A DNA stretch of 36,364 nucleotides from Streptomyces harenosi (GCF_011008945.1 NZ_WYCT01000033.1:1-36364); one strand, 5' to 3'; numbered from the stretch's first letter, positions 1 to 7,724 are shown. Program-made: numbers and translations. The notes: generated from the sequence alone by a model not told the origin.

Positions 1-52
1 GCCCCCGACCGCCCATCCCCTGGACCGCACTCCATCGTGCAGACTGCCTGTC

Positions 53-784
53 ATGGAGACTGTCACGTACGTCGAAGTCCTCGACCGGGAGGGCCGGTTG
101 CTCGCCGAAGCCGCGGAGACCGCCGGGGTCGACGCGGAGGTGCCGACCTGCCCCGGCTGGCGGGTGCGGGACCTGCTGCGGCACACGGGGGCGGTGCACC
201 GCTGGGCGACGGGGTTCGTCGCCGAACGGCACACCGCCGCCCGGCCCCTGGGCGACCCGCCGGAGCTCGACGGCCCCGGCCTCCTGGCCTGGTACCGGGA
301 AGGACACCGCCGTCTCGTGGACAGCCTCGCCGCCGCCCCGCCCGGCCTGGAGTGCTGGCACTTCCTGCCCGCCCCCTCGCCGCTGGCCTTCTGGGCCCGG
401 CGGCAGGCGCACGAGACGACCGTGCACCGCTTCGACGCCGAGTCCGCCCGCGGCGGCACACCGGGCGGCATAACCCCCGGTTTCGCCGCGGACGGCATCG
501 ACGAGTTGCTGCGCGGCTTCCACGCCCGGCACAAGAGCAGGGTCCGCAGCGACAAGCCGCGCGTGCTGCGGGTGCGGGCGACGGACGTGGACGGCGCCGT
601 ATGGACCGTACGGCTGACGGAGGAGCCGCCCGCCACCGAGCGGAACGGGACGGCGGACGCCGACTGCGAGATCGCCGGTCCCGCCGCGCGGCTGTATCTG
701 TCCCTGTGGAACCGTCAGCCCTACCCGGACGTGACCGGGGACGCCTCCGTCGCCACGCTGTGGCGGGAGACCTCCGCGATCTGA
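53..784 (+). CDS. Maleylpyruvate isomerase-family (MDMPI/DinB-like) protein
   Basis: A 243-residue protein of the mycothiol-dependent maleylpyruvate isomerase superfamily, common in actinobacteria. The N-terminal half has the typical opening: a helix with Leu-Leu-Ala-Glu-Ala, then PTCPGWRVRDLL and HTGAVHRW, followed by ARRQAHETTVHRFD. The spaced histidines correspond to the metal site of DinB-like four-helix bundles. The C-terminal half has the usual small alpha/beta domain ending in a short 'LWNRQP' segment. The family is known to carry mycothiol-linked isomerase or transferase activity, but most members have no known substrate, so the specific reaction here is unknown. The ATG at 53 has no clear Shine-Dalgarno sequence. 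A weak CAGACT at 41-46 lies where a -10 box of a leaderless transcript would be. The gene stands alone, with no pathway partner beside it. Confidence 0.8.
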   Translation: METVTYVEVLDREGRLLAEAAETAGVDAEVPTCPGWRVRDLLRHTGAVHRWATGFVAERHTAARPLGDPPELDGPGLLAWYREGHRRLVDSLAAAPPGLECWHFLPAPSPLAFWARRQAHETTVHRFDAESARGGTPGGITPGFAADGIDELLRGFHARHKSRVRSDKPRVLRVRATDVDGAVWTVRLTEEPPATERNGTADADCEIAGPAARLYLSLWNRQPYPDVTGDASVATLWRETSAI

Positions 785-895
785 CCCGGCCGCCGAGCGG
801 GGCCCCGGTCTCAGCCGCTCACGAGGCGCCCCCGCGCACCGGGCCGGACCGGCGGCTGCTTGCCCGCCGCGCTCTCTCCTGTGACACTCACGCTC

Positions 896-1171
896 ATGGG
901 GGGCCACGGAGGACGGCGGACGCAGGCCGAACGGGACGCGATCACCGTCGAGATCGGGTACGCGCTGTGCAGCGCGGCCTTCGCCGCCGCCGTGCTCTTC
1001 GGGGCCGTGGCGGGACCGGCGTACGTCTTCGGCCTGCCGGACGGCGCGCACGGCGCGCTGGTCGGAACCGGGGCGACGGCGGCGGCCGTCGTGTTCATCG
1101 CCCGGGTCGTCCATGTGCTGGTCCGCTTCGGGCGGTCGGCGCGGCCCGGCCGTACCGGCACCGGCGGGTAG
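896..1171 (+). CDS. Small two-helix membrane protein, DUF6332-like
   Basis: A short protein of about 91 residues. A charged N-terminus containing RRTQAERDAITVEIGYA is followed by two hydrophobic segments, roughly residues 26-48 and 56-77, and a basic C-terminal tail. It should therefore be a small inner-membrane hairpin. The pattern resembles the DUF6332 family of Streptomyces; its function is unknown. The start is uncertain: ATG at 896 lies directly before the conserved part, while in-frame GTG at 881 and TTG at 860 would add up to 12 residues. None of the three has a good ribosome-binding site. The opposite-strand frames here look like shadows. Confidence 0.6.
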   Translation: MGGHGGRRTQAERDAITVEIGYALCSAAFAAAVLFGAVAGPAYVFGLPDGAHGALVGTGATAAAVVFIARVVHVLVRFGRSARPGRTGTGG

Positions 1172-1279
1172 GCGGGCAGCAGGGGCCGGGCCCGGTCCCG
1201 GCAGGCGGGGCCGCCGCGCCGGGCGCGGCGCTCGACCCGCCCTCCCGCGGCGGGCGTCGCCCGGTGACGTCCCCGCCGC

Positions 1280-1507
1280 CTCCTCACCCGGAAACGGCGC
1301 AGCGGGCGCGGCGCCCACCCGTTCGCGCGGCCCGCCGGCCGCATCGACACCGGCAGCACCACCGCCCGGACGAGGGTCGCGTCGACGAGGATCGTCAGAG
1401 GCGGCGTACGACAGGAACGACAGCGCCGGATTCCGGCCGCGGCGGAGATCAGCGGGGCACTGCGCCGGATGCCCTCGCCGACCGCCCGGGCCGTGTCGCC
1501 GCCCCCC
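1280..1507 (-). pseudogene. Decayed 3' end of an MMPL-family exporter gene
   Basis: Read on the minus strand, three frames in succession match the C-terminal end of MMPL/RND-type exporters. First comes GDTARAVGEGIRRSAPLIS (about 1507-1450), then PALSFLSYAAS (about 1440-1405), then LVDATLVRAVVLPVSMR and GRANGWAPRPLRRF (about 1395-1287). In intact family members these form one continuous stretch covering the last transmembrane helices and the conserved VDATLVRxxLxP motif. Here they are separated by frameshifts and a deletion that removes most of the helix before LVDATLV. No start codon or upstream part is present. This is a gene relic, not a functional transporter. The identification is from memory of the family motif. 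Confidence 0.6.
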
Positions 1508-1520
1508 GCGGCGCCGGAGG

Positions 1521-1667
1521 GCGACGCGCTCGCCGCCTACGAAGCGGCCCGGCGGCCACTCGCCGAGGCGCTGGGCGCGGACCGGGCCGGGGCTGCGGTC
1601 CCCGCACGCCCGCGTCCCGCGGCAGGACGCGGCGCTGCTGCCGGCGCTCCCGGCTCCCGTGGCGTGA
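1521..1667 (+). pseudogene. Decayed 3' end of a SARP-type (BTAD domain) regulator gene
   Basis: The plus strand reads DALAAYEAARRPLAEALGAD from about 1523. After a frameshift near 1580 it continues in another frame as GPGLRSPHARVPRQDAALL, ending at a TGA at 1665-1667. Joined together, this is the last helix pair of a bacterial transcriptional activation domain as found in SARP/AfsR regulators (family pattern: ALAAYxxARxxLAxELGxDPGPxLRxLHxxVLRQDPxL). Nothing of the DNA-binding domain or the rest of BTAD remains. It begins about 14 bp from the MMPL relic and points away from it, as expected if a deletion fused the 3' ends of a divergent regulator/exporter pair. Confidence 0.55.
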
Positions 1668-1716
1668 GACGCCGGTGCCCCGCGGCCCGTCGCGGTGAGC
1701 CGGGCCGCGGCAGCCG

Positions 1717-2949
1717 TCAGGAGCCGGCCGGTTCGTCGGCCGACCGGCGGTCCAGCGCGTTCAGGGCGCGCTGGGCCATCGGGTGGCCGCGGACCAGCTC
1801 GCCCAGCGACGACGAGCCCTGCGTGATGTCCTTGAACGCCCGCCAGGCCGGCCGGAACCCGGTCAGCGCCGCGTGGAAGACGCCCGGACGCCGTGCGAAG
1901 ACGGCGAGCATGCGCTTGCCGACGCTCATCTCCACGCCTAGGCCGGCCTTGACGGCGAAGGCGTAGTTCAGTGCCTGCCGGCGCGTGTCCACGGCGTCGT
2001 GCGCCTCGGCGATCCGCACCGCCCACTCCCCCGCGAGCCGCCCCGACCGCAGCGCGAACGAGATGCCCTCGCGGGTCCACGGCTCCAGGAGCCCCGCCGC
2101 GTCCCCGCACACCAGGACCCGGCCGCGCGAGAGCGGTGAGTCCTCGGCGCGGCAGCGGGTGAGATGGCCGGAGGAGATGCTGGGCTCGAAACCGGCCAGG
2201 CCGAGCCGGCCGATGAAGTCCTCCAAATACCGCTTGGTCGCGGCGCCCTCGCCGCGGGCGGAGATCACGCCGACCGTCAGCGTGTCGCCCTTGGGGAAGA
2301 CCCAGCCGTAACTGCCGGGCAGGGGACCCCAGTCGATGAGGACCCGCCCCTTCCAGTCCTGGGCGACCGTCTCCGGCACCGGGATCTCGGCCTCCAGCCC
2401 CAGGTCGACCTGGTCGAGCTTGACCCCGACGTGCGCTCCTATGCGGCTGGCGCTGCCGTCGGCGCCGACGACGGCCCGCGCGAGCACGGTCTCGCCGCCC
2501 TGCAGGACGACGGCGACCGTGCGCCGGTCCGGCACGGCCGACCCGTGCTGCTCGACCCGCGAAACGGTCACGCCGGTGCGCAGCTCGGCGCCCGCCTTCT
2601 GGGCGTGCTCGACGAGCTGCTGGTCGAACTCGGGCCGGTTGATCAGCCCGAAGAGCATCTGCCGGGAGCGGCGCGTCCGCGTGAAGCGCCCGTTGTGGGA
2701 AAAGGTGACGGCGTGCACGCGGTCCTTGAAGGGCAGTTCGAAGCCGGGCGGCAGGGCGTCGCGCGAGGGGCCGATGATGCCGCCGCCGCACGTCTTGTAG
2801 CGGGGCAGCTCCGCCTTCTCCAGCAACAGCACGCGCCGCCCGGCGACCGCCGCCGCGTAGGCGGCCGAGGCCCCCGCGGGTCCCGCCCCCACCACCACGA
2901 CGTCCCACACCTGCCGCGCGTCCTCCGCCGAAGAGTTCTCGCTGCTCAC
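1717..2949 (-). CDS. Geranylgeranyl reductase family FAD-dependent oxidoreductase
   Basis: A 410-residue flavoprotein of the geranylgeranyl reductase / p-hydroxybenzoate-hydroxylase fold. The dinucleotide-binding motif VVVVGAGPAGASAA lies at residues 17-30. A substrate-side CGGGI motif near residue 54 is typical of the family, and the second FAD motif CGDAAGLLEPWTREGIS lies around residue 282. Members reduce isoprenoid double bonds, for example in menaquinone side chains or archaeal-type lipids, or act as halogenase- or hydroxylase-like enzymes; the substrate cannot be read from the sequence. Start codon is GTG at 2949 with only a distant GGAG. The gene is divergent from the M20 peptidase across 260 bp. 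No isoprenoid or quinone gene lies beside it, so its pathway is open. Confidence 0.85.
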   Translation of the reverse strand: MSSENSSAEDARQVWDVVVVGAGPAGASAAYAAAVAGRRVLLLEKAELPRYKTCGGGIIGPSRDALPPGFELPFKDRVHAVTFSHNGRFTRTRRSRQMLFGLINRPEFDQQLVEHAQKAGAELRTGVTVSRVEQHGSAVPDRRTVAVVLQGGETVLARAVVGADGSASRIGAHVGVKLDQVDLGLEAEIPVPETVAQDWKGRVLIDWGPLPGSYGWVFPKGDTLTVGVISARGEGAATKRYLEDFIGRLGLAGFEPSISSGHLTRCRAEDSPLSRGRVLVCGDAAGLLEPWTREGISFALRSGRLAGEWAVRIAEAHDAVDTRRQALNYAFAVKAGLGVEMSVGKRMLAVFARRPGVFHAALTGFRPAWRAFKDITQGSSSLGELVRGHPMAQRALNALDRRSADEPAGS

Positions 2950-3209
2950 GATGGTCTACCGCTCCGATCCAGCCGCATGCCGCTCCTGTCCCCCGCATCC
3001 TACGGCGGCATCGCCGCGGGCCTCGGCGCGAGGATCCGCGGCCGCCGCGCGCGAGGCGGCGGACGGGCCGCTCACGGGGCCGGGCGCCGCCGCCGGGCGG
3101 CGTGCCCGCCGGTCACCGCGCCCGGGGGCCCGGCCGCCGTACGAGGGGCCGCTGACCGCTGTGCGAGGATCGATCACCGGTACAACGTCGCACCACAAGG
3201 AGCGTGCCC

Positions 3210-4565
3210 ATGTCGTCGCATCCGGTCACCGGGACCGTCGCCTCGCTGATGCCCAGGGCGAAGGAGGAGCTCGCCGAGCTGGTGGCCTTCAAGTCGGTGG
3301 CGGACTTCGACCAGTTCCCGAGGAGCGAGAGCGAGGCCGCCGCGAACTGGATCGCCGACGCGCTGCGCGCCGAGGGCTTCCAGGACGTGGCGCTGCTGGA
3401 CACCCCGGACGGCACGCAGTCGGTGTACGGCTACCTGCCCGGCCCCGAGGGCGCGAAGACGGTGCTGCTCTACGCCCACTACGACGTGCAGCCCCCGCTC
3501 GACGAGGCCGGCTGGGACACCCCGCCCTTCGAGCTGACCGAGCGCGACGGCCGCTGGTACGGACGCGGGGCCGCCGACTGCAAGGGCGGCGTGATCATGC
3601 ACCTGCTGGCGCTGCGGGCGCTGAAGGCGAACGGCGGCGTCCCGGTGCACGTCAAGGTGATCGCCGAGGGATCGGAGGAGCAGGGCACGGGCGGCCTGGA
3701 GCGGTACGCCGAGGAGCACCCCGAGCTGCTGGCGGCCGACACCGTCGTCATCGGCGACGCGGGCAACTTCCGGGCCGGTCTGCCCACGGTCACCTCCACC
3801 CTGCGCGGCATGACCCTCGTCCGCGTGCAGGTCGACACCCTGGCGGGCAACCTGCACTCGGGCCAGTTCGGCGGCGCCGCCCCCGACGCGCTGGCCGCCC
3901 TGATCCGCGTACTGGACTCGCTGCGCGCCGAGGACGGCACGACGACCGTCGACGGGCTCGCCGCGGACGCGCGGTGGGAGGGCCTGCAGTACGACGAGGA
4001 GCAGTTCCGCCAGGACGCCAAGGTGCTGGACGGGGTGGAGCTGATCGGCTCCGGCACGGTCGCCGACCGGATCTGGGCGCGCCCGGCCGTCACGGTGCTC
4101 GGGATCGACTGCCCGCCGGTCGTCGGCGCCACCCCGTCGGTGCAGGCGAGCGCCCGGGCGCTGGTCAGCCTGCGGGTGCCGCCGGGTGTGGACGCCGCCG
4201 AGGCGACCGGTCTCCTCGCGGCGCACCTGGAGGCGCACACGCCGTGGGGTGCGCGGGTCCGCGTCGAGCAGATCGGCCAGGGCCAGGCGTTCCGCGCCGA
4301 CACCTCCAGCCCGGCGTACAAGGCGATGGCCGAGGCGATGGCGGTGGCCTACCCCGGCCAGGAGATGCAGTACGCCGGCCAGGGCGGCTCCATCCCGCTG
4401 TGCAACACCCTCGCCACCCTGTACCCGGAGGCGGAGATCCTTCTGATCGGCCTGAGCGAGCCGGAGGCTCGGATCCACGCCGTGAACGAGAGCGTCTCGC
4501 CCAAGGAGCTGGAGCGGCTGTCGGTGGCGGAGGCTCTGTTCCTGCTCAACTACGCGGCGAGCTGA
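3210..4565 (+). CDS. M20 family dipeptidase (zinc metallopeptidase)
   Basis: A 451-residue cytoplasmic peptidase of family M20 (dipeptidase / PepV-CPG2 type) that should hydrolyse dipeptides or short N-blocked peptides using two zinc ions. The metal site is complete: H90 and D92 in LLYAHYDVQ, bridging D123 in GAADCKGG, catalytic E156 and ligand E157 in AEGSEEQG, D183 in GDAGN, and the last His in RIHAVNES near residue 425. A dimerisation domain is inserted between the two halves of the catalytic domain. ATG at 3210 is preferred over GTG at 3204 because AAGGAG at 3197-3202 is 7 bases from the ATG but only 1 from the GTG. The gene is monocistronic and convergent with the Nudix gene. Confidence 0.9.
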   Translation: MSSHPVTGTVASLMPRAKEELAELVAFKSVADFDQFPRSESEAAANWIADALRAEGFQDVALLDTPDGTQSVYGYLPGPEGAKTVLLYAHYDVQPPLDEAGWDTPPFELTERDGRWYGRGAADCKGGVIMHLLALRALKANGGVPVHVKVIAEGSEEQGTGGLERYAEEHPELLAADTVVIGDAGNFRAGLPTVTSTLRGMTLVRVQVDTLAGNLHSGQFGGAAPDALAALIRVLDSLRAEDGTTTVDGLAADARWEGLQYDEEQFRQDAKVLDGVELIGSGTVADRIWARPAVTVLGIDCPPVVGATPSVQASARALVSLRVPPGVDAAEATGLLAAHLEAHTPWGARVRVEQIGQGQAFRADTSSPAYKAMAEAMAVAYPGQEMQYAGQGGSIPLCNTLATLYPEAEILLIGLSEPEARIHAVNESVSPKELERLSVAEALFLLNYAAS

Positions 4566-4713
4566 CCGCCGCACGCGGCACCCCGGCGCGCCGTGCCCGC
4601 CGGTGCGGGCGCAAGCCCGCCGCCTCCCGGCTCCGGGCGGCGCCGCGGCGCGGGGGCGGCCCGGCGCGCTCCCGGCCCGCCCGGCGGGCGGCGGCCGGGG
4701 CGGCCCGCCGGTC

Positions 4714-5757
4714 TCACCCGACCGGGACCCCGGCCTCCAGGTAGAGCGCGGCTCCCCGTTCCCGGGCCCGCAGCGCCCAGCGCAGGCGCTGGTAGCGGAC
4801 CGGGGGCAGCAGGTCGGCGGCCTCCTCCTCGGTGACGAAGCGGCAGCCGCGCAGCTCGGGCCCCGGCAGCAGCAGCCGCCCGGCCTCGGCGGAGTCGAGA
4901 CGGCCGCCGTCGAAGAGCAGGCGCAGCCCGCCGAAGCCGGGCGGCGCGGGCCGCTCCCAGTCGACGACGAGCAGGGAGGGTACGTCCGCCAGGACGATGC
5001 CGGTCTCCTCCTCCACCTCGCGGATGCCGGCGCGGGCGGGCGCCTCGCCGGGTTCGACGACGCCGCCGGGGAACTCCCAGCCGGGCTTGTAGGTGGGGTC
5101 GACCAGCAGCACGCGGTCCCGCTCGTCGAAGAGGAGGACGCCGGCGGCGAGGGTCTCGGCGGTCGGCTCGGGCGTCTGCACGATGTCGCAGACGGGCGCG
5201 GCGCCGGTGCCGACGGCCTCGGCAATGCGGGCGGCGGTCTCGCGCGGGGTGAGGGCGCTGGTGTCGATCGGGTGGGCGTCGGCGGTCAGCCAGGAGGCGA
5301 GGGCGGCCCGGTAGGGCTCGATGTGGTCGTAGGACCACTGGCGTGTGCGCAGCGCGCCGTCGGGAAGGTCCGGCGGGACCTCCCGGGCGGCTATCCGCTC
5401 CCGCAGGATCGTTTCAGCCGGGGCCAGGAGAATGTGCCGTACGGGTATTCGGCGAGCGGCGAGACCGCCGAAGATCTCGTCGCGGTACTCCTGGCGCAGC
5501 AGGGTCATGGGCACCACCAGGGTCCCGCCGAGCTCGGCGAGCAGCGCCGCCGCCGTGTCGACCACGAGGCGGCGCCAGATGGGAAGGTCCTGGAAGTCGC
5601 CGACCTCGGCGAGGCGCTTGGGCGGCAGCAGGTGGGTGAGCCCCGCGCCGATCACCTCGGGATCGAAGAACGTGCTGTTCGGGATCAGTTCGATCAGCTC
5701 CCGTGCGGTGGACGTCTTGCCCGCACCGAACGCGCCGTTGATCCAGACGACGGTCAC
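4714..5757 (-). CDS. AAA-type P-loop kinase domain fused to a Nudix hydrolase
   Basis: A 347-residue two-domain protein. Residues 1-185 form a small P-loop NTPase of the nucleoside-kinase-like AAA type: VVWINGAFGAGKTS at 4-16 is the Walker A motif, followed by a lid-like ERIAARE region and a DTSALTP segment. Residues 200-347 form a Nudix domain with a complete Nudix box, GG(V)VEPGE...REVEEETG, at 231-254. One half may phosphorylate and the other hydrolyse a nucleoside-diphosphate derivative; the substrate is unknown. The GTG at 5757 is chosen because it directly precedes the kinase domain and has AGAGGGGGA just upstream; the frame is open for a further 114 bp, but that part has no homology-like content. 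The gene stands alone. Confidence 0.8.
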   Translation of the reverse strand: MTVVWINGAFGAGKTSTARELIELIPNSTFFDPEVIGAGLTHLLPPKRLAEVGDFQDLPIWRRLVVDTAAALLAELGGTLVVPMTLLRQEYRDEIFGGLAARRIPVRHILLAPAETILRERIAAREVPPDLPDGALRTRQWSYDHIEPYRAALASWLTADAHPIDTSALTPRETAARIAEAVGTGAAPVCDIVQTPEPTAETLAAGVLLFDERDRVLLVDPTYKPGWEFPGGVVEPGEAPARAGIREVEEETGIVLADVPSLLVVDWERPAPPGFGGLRLLFDGGRLDSAEAGRLLLPGPELRGCRFVTEEEAADLLPPVRYQRLRWALRARERGAALYLEAGVPVG

Positions 5758-5840
5758 AGGTCCCCCTCTTCCGTTGGCCCCCTGTGGCTTGCCCGCTCCA
5801 CCCTGCCACGGAAACCAGGCCCGGTTCAGGTCACACGGCG

Positions 5841-5880
5841 ACGGCGCCGGCGCCCCGTCGCCGCGGGGCACCGGCGCCGT
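5841..5880 (-). terminator. Hairpin downstream of the 64-residue secreted peptide gene
   Basis: A 17-bp stem with one mismatch: ACGGCGCCGGCGCCCCG at 5841-5857 pairs with CGGGGCACCGGCGCCGT at 5864-5880 across a 6-base loop. It lies 25 bases beyond the stop of the minus-strand gene at 5906 and before the start of the next minus-strand gene. There is no T-tract, as is usual in Streptomyces. Confidence 0.65.
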
Positions 5881-5905
5881 GTGCGCCTCGGTGGGCCGGA
5901 GGGGA

Positions 5906-6100
5906 TCAGTGCTGGTCGTTCCCGGGCTGGACGGCGAAGGCGAAGCTGTCGTCGCCGGTGCTCTGTTCCAGGGTGCTGAGAGTGTCTTCCGTCACGTCGG
6001 GGCCGAGCGGGTGCGCGTTCAGCGCGTGGGAGGGGGTGACGGCCGCGACGACGAAGCCGGCGGCGAGGGAGGCGATGGCGAGCATGCTGCGTTTCTTCAT
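5906..6100 (-). CDS. Small secreted peptide precursor (64 aa)
   Basis: A 64-residue open frame encoding a typical Sec signal peptide: MKKRSM is the basic head, a hydrophobic core covers residues 7-20, and a likely cleavage follows PSHA near residue 26. The mature part of about 38 residues is acidic and cysteine-free and ends GNDQH. I do not recognise the family. The ATG at 6100 has no Shine-Dalgarno sequence. It lies downstream of another small secreted protein on the same strand but is separated from it by a hairpin at 6140-6177, so it is probably a separate transcript. A strong terminator follows. The signal peptide and terminator make a real gene likely, although the size and lack of homologs known to me limit confidence. 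Confidence 0.6.
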   Translation of the reverse strand: MKKRSMLAIASLAAGFVVAAVTPSHALNAHPLGPDVTEDTLSTLEQSTGDDSFAFAVQPGNDQH

Positions 6101-6139
6101 GCCGGATTCAACTGCGATGACCGGCCGAGGTAACGGCGG

Positions 6140-6177
6140 CGGCCGCCCCGGCCGGTCGTCGCGCGCCGGGGCGGCCG
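6140..6177 (-). terminator. Hairpin downstream of the 4-cysteine secreted protein gene
   Basis: A perfect 13-bp GC stem, CGGCCGCCCCGGC at 6140-6152 with GCCGGGGCGGCCG at 6165-6177, and a 12-base loop. It lies 40 bases past the stop of the minus-strand gene ending at 6218. Confidence 0.6.
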
Positions 6178-6217
6178 AAGGACCGCAGCCGGGATCAGCC
6201 CGGCCGCGGGGGGAGCG

Positions 6218-6583
6218 TCATGCCTCGTCGTCGACCCGCACCGAGCAGCCCCAGTACGTCTTGTTGTTCCAATTGCCGAGACAGGCGCGGTACTTCACAT
6301 CCGTGCCCTCGGGCATGGAGTAGTTGAACGTCGAGCACCCGACACCCGTGCGGCGCCAGACGGAGTAGGTCTTGCCGGTGTCGCTGCGGTAGAGCCGGGC
6401 GACCGCGGAGTGCCCGTCCTTGCGGCCGTCGCACACCTTGAGCTTCTCGCCGGTCGAGTAGAAGGTCACCCGCGCACTGCCGTCGGACCGCTGTACATGG
6501 CCGTCGGCCGCCGCGGGCGCCCCGGCGTAGGCCAGTGCCGCCAGCGCCACGGTCACGGCCGCGCCGATCTTCCTCGTCTTCAT
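6218..6583 (-). CDS. Small secreted four-cysteine protein, unknown function
   Basis: A 121-residue exported protein. Residues 1-27 are a signal peptide (MKTRK head, alanine-rich core, likely cleavage after the APAAA region). The mature protein of about 95 residues has four cysteines, in LKVCDG, GVGCST, RACLGNW and YWGCSV, which suggests two disulfide bonds. It is rich in Tyr, Trp, Asn and Thr, typical of a small extracellular beta-rich protein. I do not recognise a named family. ATG at 6583 is chosen because AAGGGGGA lies 3 bases upstream and the signal peptide starts there; the frame extends upstream only with proline/arginine filler. The gene is divergent from the TetR gene at 6855, with a tandem operator-like repeat between them that could control both. 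Confidence 0.7.
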   Translation of the reverse strand: MKTRKIGAAVTVALAALAYAGAPAAADGHVQRSDGSARVTFYSTGEKLKVCDGRKDGHSAVARLYRSDTGKTYSVWRRTGVGCSTFNYSMPEGTDVKYRACLGNWNNKTYWGCSVRVDDEA

Positions 6584-6757
6584 GTGTCCCCCTTGCCATC
6601 GGTCGGTCGGGCGTCGACGCGACGCCCCGCGGGCGGCCGCACCCGCCCCGGTACCCGGCGGGCGCCCGGGCGCGGGCGGGCCGTGCCGTACGGCTCCCCG
6701 CAGAGACCCGTACGGCATCCCGTTCCACCAGGGTGGCGGTACCGGACCGCCCGGTCA

Positions 6758-6789
6758 ACACTGTGTCAGATAAATTCGACACTGCGTCA
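6758..6789. promoter_or_regulatory. Tandem operator-like repeat between the secreted-protein gene and the TetR gene
   Basis: Two copies of an 11-mer, ACACTGTGTCA at 6758-6768 and ACACTGCGTCA at 6779-6789, are identical at 10 of 11 bases. They are spaced exactly 21 bp apart, two helical turns, with AT-rich TAAATT between them. Each core is itself nearly palindromic (ACACTGTGT is a perfect 9-bp palindrome). Two such sites on one DNA face are typical of TetR dimers bound side by side. The probable ligand is the adjacent TetR protein; this is inference. Confidence 0.5.
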
Positions 6790-6840
6790 AAAATCGTATG
6801 CGTGCGCGGATCCGACCGCAGGACCGCGCGCCTGCGGGCG

Positions 6841-6846
6841 TACTCT
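6841..6846 (+). promoter_or_regulatory. Probable -10 box (TACTCT) of a leaderless TetR transcript
   Basis: TACTCT fits the TANNNT consensus for the main Streptomyces sigma factor and ends 8 bases before the ATG at 6855, so transcription would begin at or next to the start codon. No Shine-Dalgarno sequence is present. The -35 region is poor. Confidence 0.35.
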
Positions 6847-6854
6847 CTGCGGTT

Positions 6855-7496
6855 ATGAACAGTCAGGCCGACACCGGTCAGTCCTTGCCCCGGGCCCGGC
6901 GCCGCCCCCGGGTCAGCAAGGGGGACCTGCGGGAGCAGGCGCTGCTCGACGCCGCCGAGGAGCAGTTGCGGCACTCCTCGGTGGCGGAGCTGACCATGGA
7001 CAGCATCGCCAGGAAGGCGGGCATCACCCGGTCGGCGGCGTACTTCTACTTCGGGTCCAAGGAAGACGTCGTGCACGCGGTGATCGAACGAGCCACGGAG
7101 CACCTCTTCACCGGACTCGACGCGGCCGGCCAGGCGGAGGCGGACACCGCGCTCCATCAGGCGCTGAACGCCCTGCTCGACAACTGGCGGCACCACGGGC
7201 ACATCTTCCGCGTCGGGATCGAACTCGCCGCCCACCCGGGATACCGGCACGTCTGGGCCGGCCTGATCGAACACGGCGTCACGCTGGCCTGCGCGGCGGT
7301 CGCCCGTGACCGCGCCCGCGGGCTGGTCGGCACGGACCCGGACGAGGACGAGAAGCTGTTGCGGGTCGTGGCGTGGGCGTGCGAGCGCAACTGCTATCTG
7401 CTGTTCGCCCGGGAGCACACCGCGCAGGAGGAGAGCGAGCTGCTCTCCGCCCTGTCGACCCTCGCCCATCGCACCTTGGGGTACACCGGCAGGTGA
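6855..7496 (+). CDS. TetR/AcrR family transcriptional regulator
   Basis: A 213-residue one-component repressor-type regulator. The TetR DNA-binding domain spans residues 24-75, with the helix-turn-helix at about 46-70 (LTMDSIARKAGITRSAAYFYFGSKEDV). The rest is an all-helical ligand and dimerisation domain with 'WRHHGHIFRVGIELAAHPGYRHVW', typical of the TetR group associated with alkane, terpenoid or lipid-like ligands. ATG at 6855 is chosen because the frame upstream is non-conserved. The gene is divergent from the small secreted-protein gene; it probably represses its own promoter through the 21-bp-spaced repeats at 6758-6789. Its ligand is unknown. Confidence 0.88.
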   Translation: MNSQADTGQSLPRARRRPRVSKGDLREQALLDAAEEQLRHSSVAELTMDSIARKAGITRSAAYFYFGSKEDVVHAVIERATEHLFTGLDAAGQAEADTALHQALNALLDNWRHHGHIFRVGIELAAHPGYRHVWAGLIEHGVTLACAAVARDRARGLVGTDPDEDEKLLRVVAWACERNCYLLFAREHTAQEESELLSALSTLAHRTLGYTGR

Positions 7497-7517
7497 CAGC
7501 CCGTCGGGCGGAGGGAC

Positions 7518-7544
7518 CGGGCGGCCCGCGCCCCGGGCCGCCCG
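7518..7544. terminator. Hairpin between convergent TetR and ROK genes
   Basis: A 10-bp GC stem, CGGGCGGCCC at 7518-7527 and GGGCCGCCCG at 7535-7544, with a 7-base loop, about 20 bases past the TetR stop. It is probably a terminator for the plus strand; further GC-rich sequence precedes the ROK stop at 7725. Confidence 0.45.
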
Positions 7545-7724
7545 CCCCGGGCGGGTCCGTGTCGGCGTTCGGGACATCCCGGCGTACGGCGGCAGGGGAA
7601 CGAGTGGCGGCGGGCCGCCGCCCGCCTCCGGCCGTGACGGCGGCCGGCACGGCCGGGCCGGGTTCGGGTGCGGGGTCTGGCGCCGGGCCCCGCTCCCCGG
7701 CCCGGCCTGACCGGAGGAAGGACC

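Noticed and set aside
3174..5225. A 683-codon minus-strand frame opposite the M20 peptidase gene
   Set aside because: It shows no domain; it is the antisense shadow of the peptidase gene and an off-frame reading of the kinase/Nudix gene.
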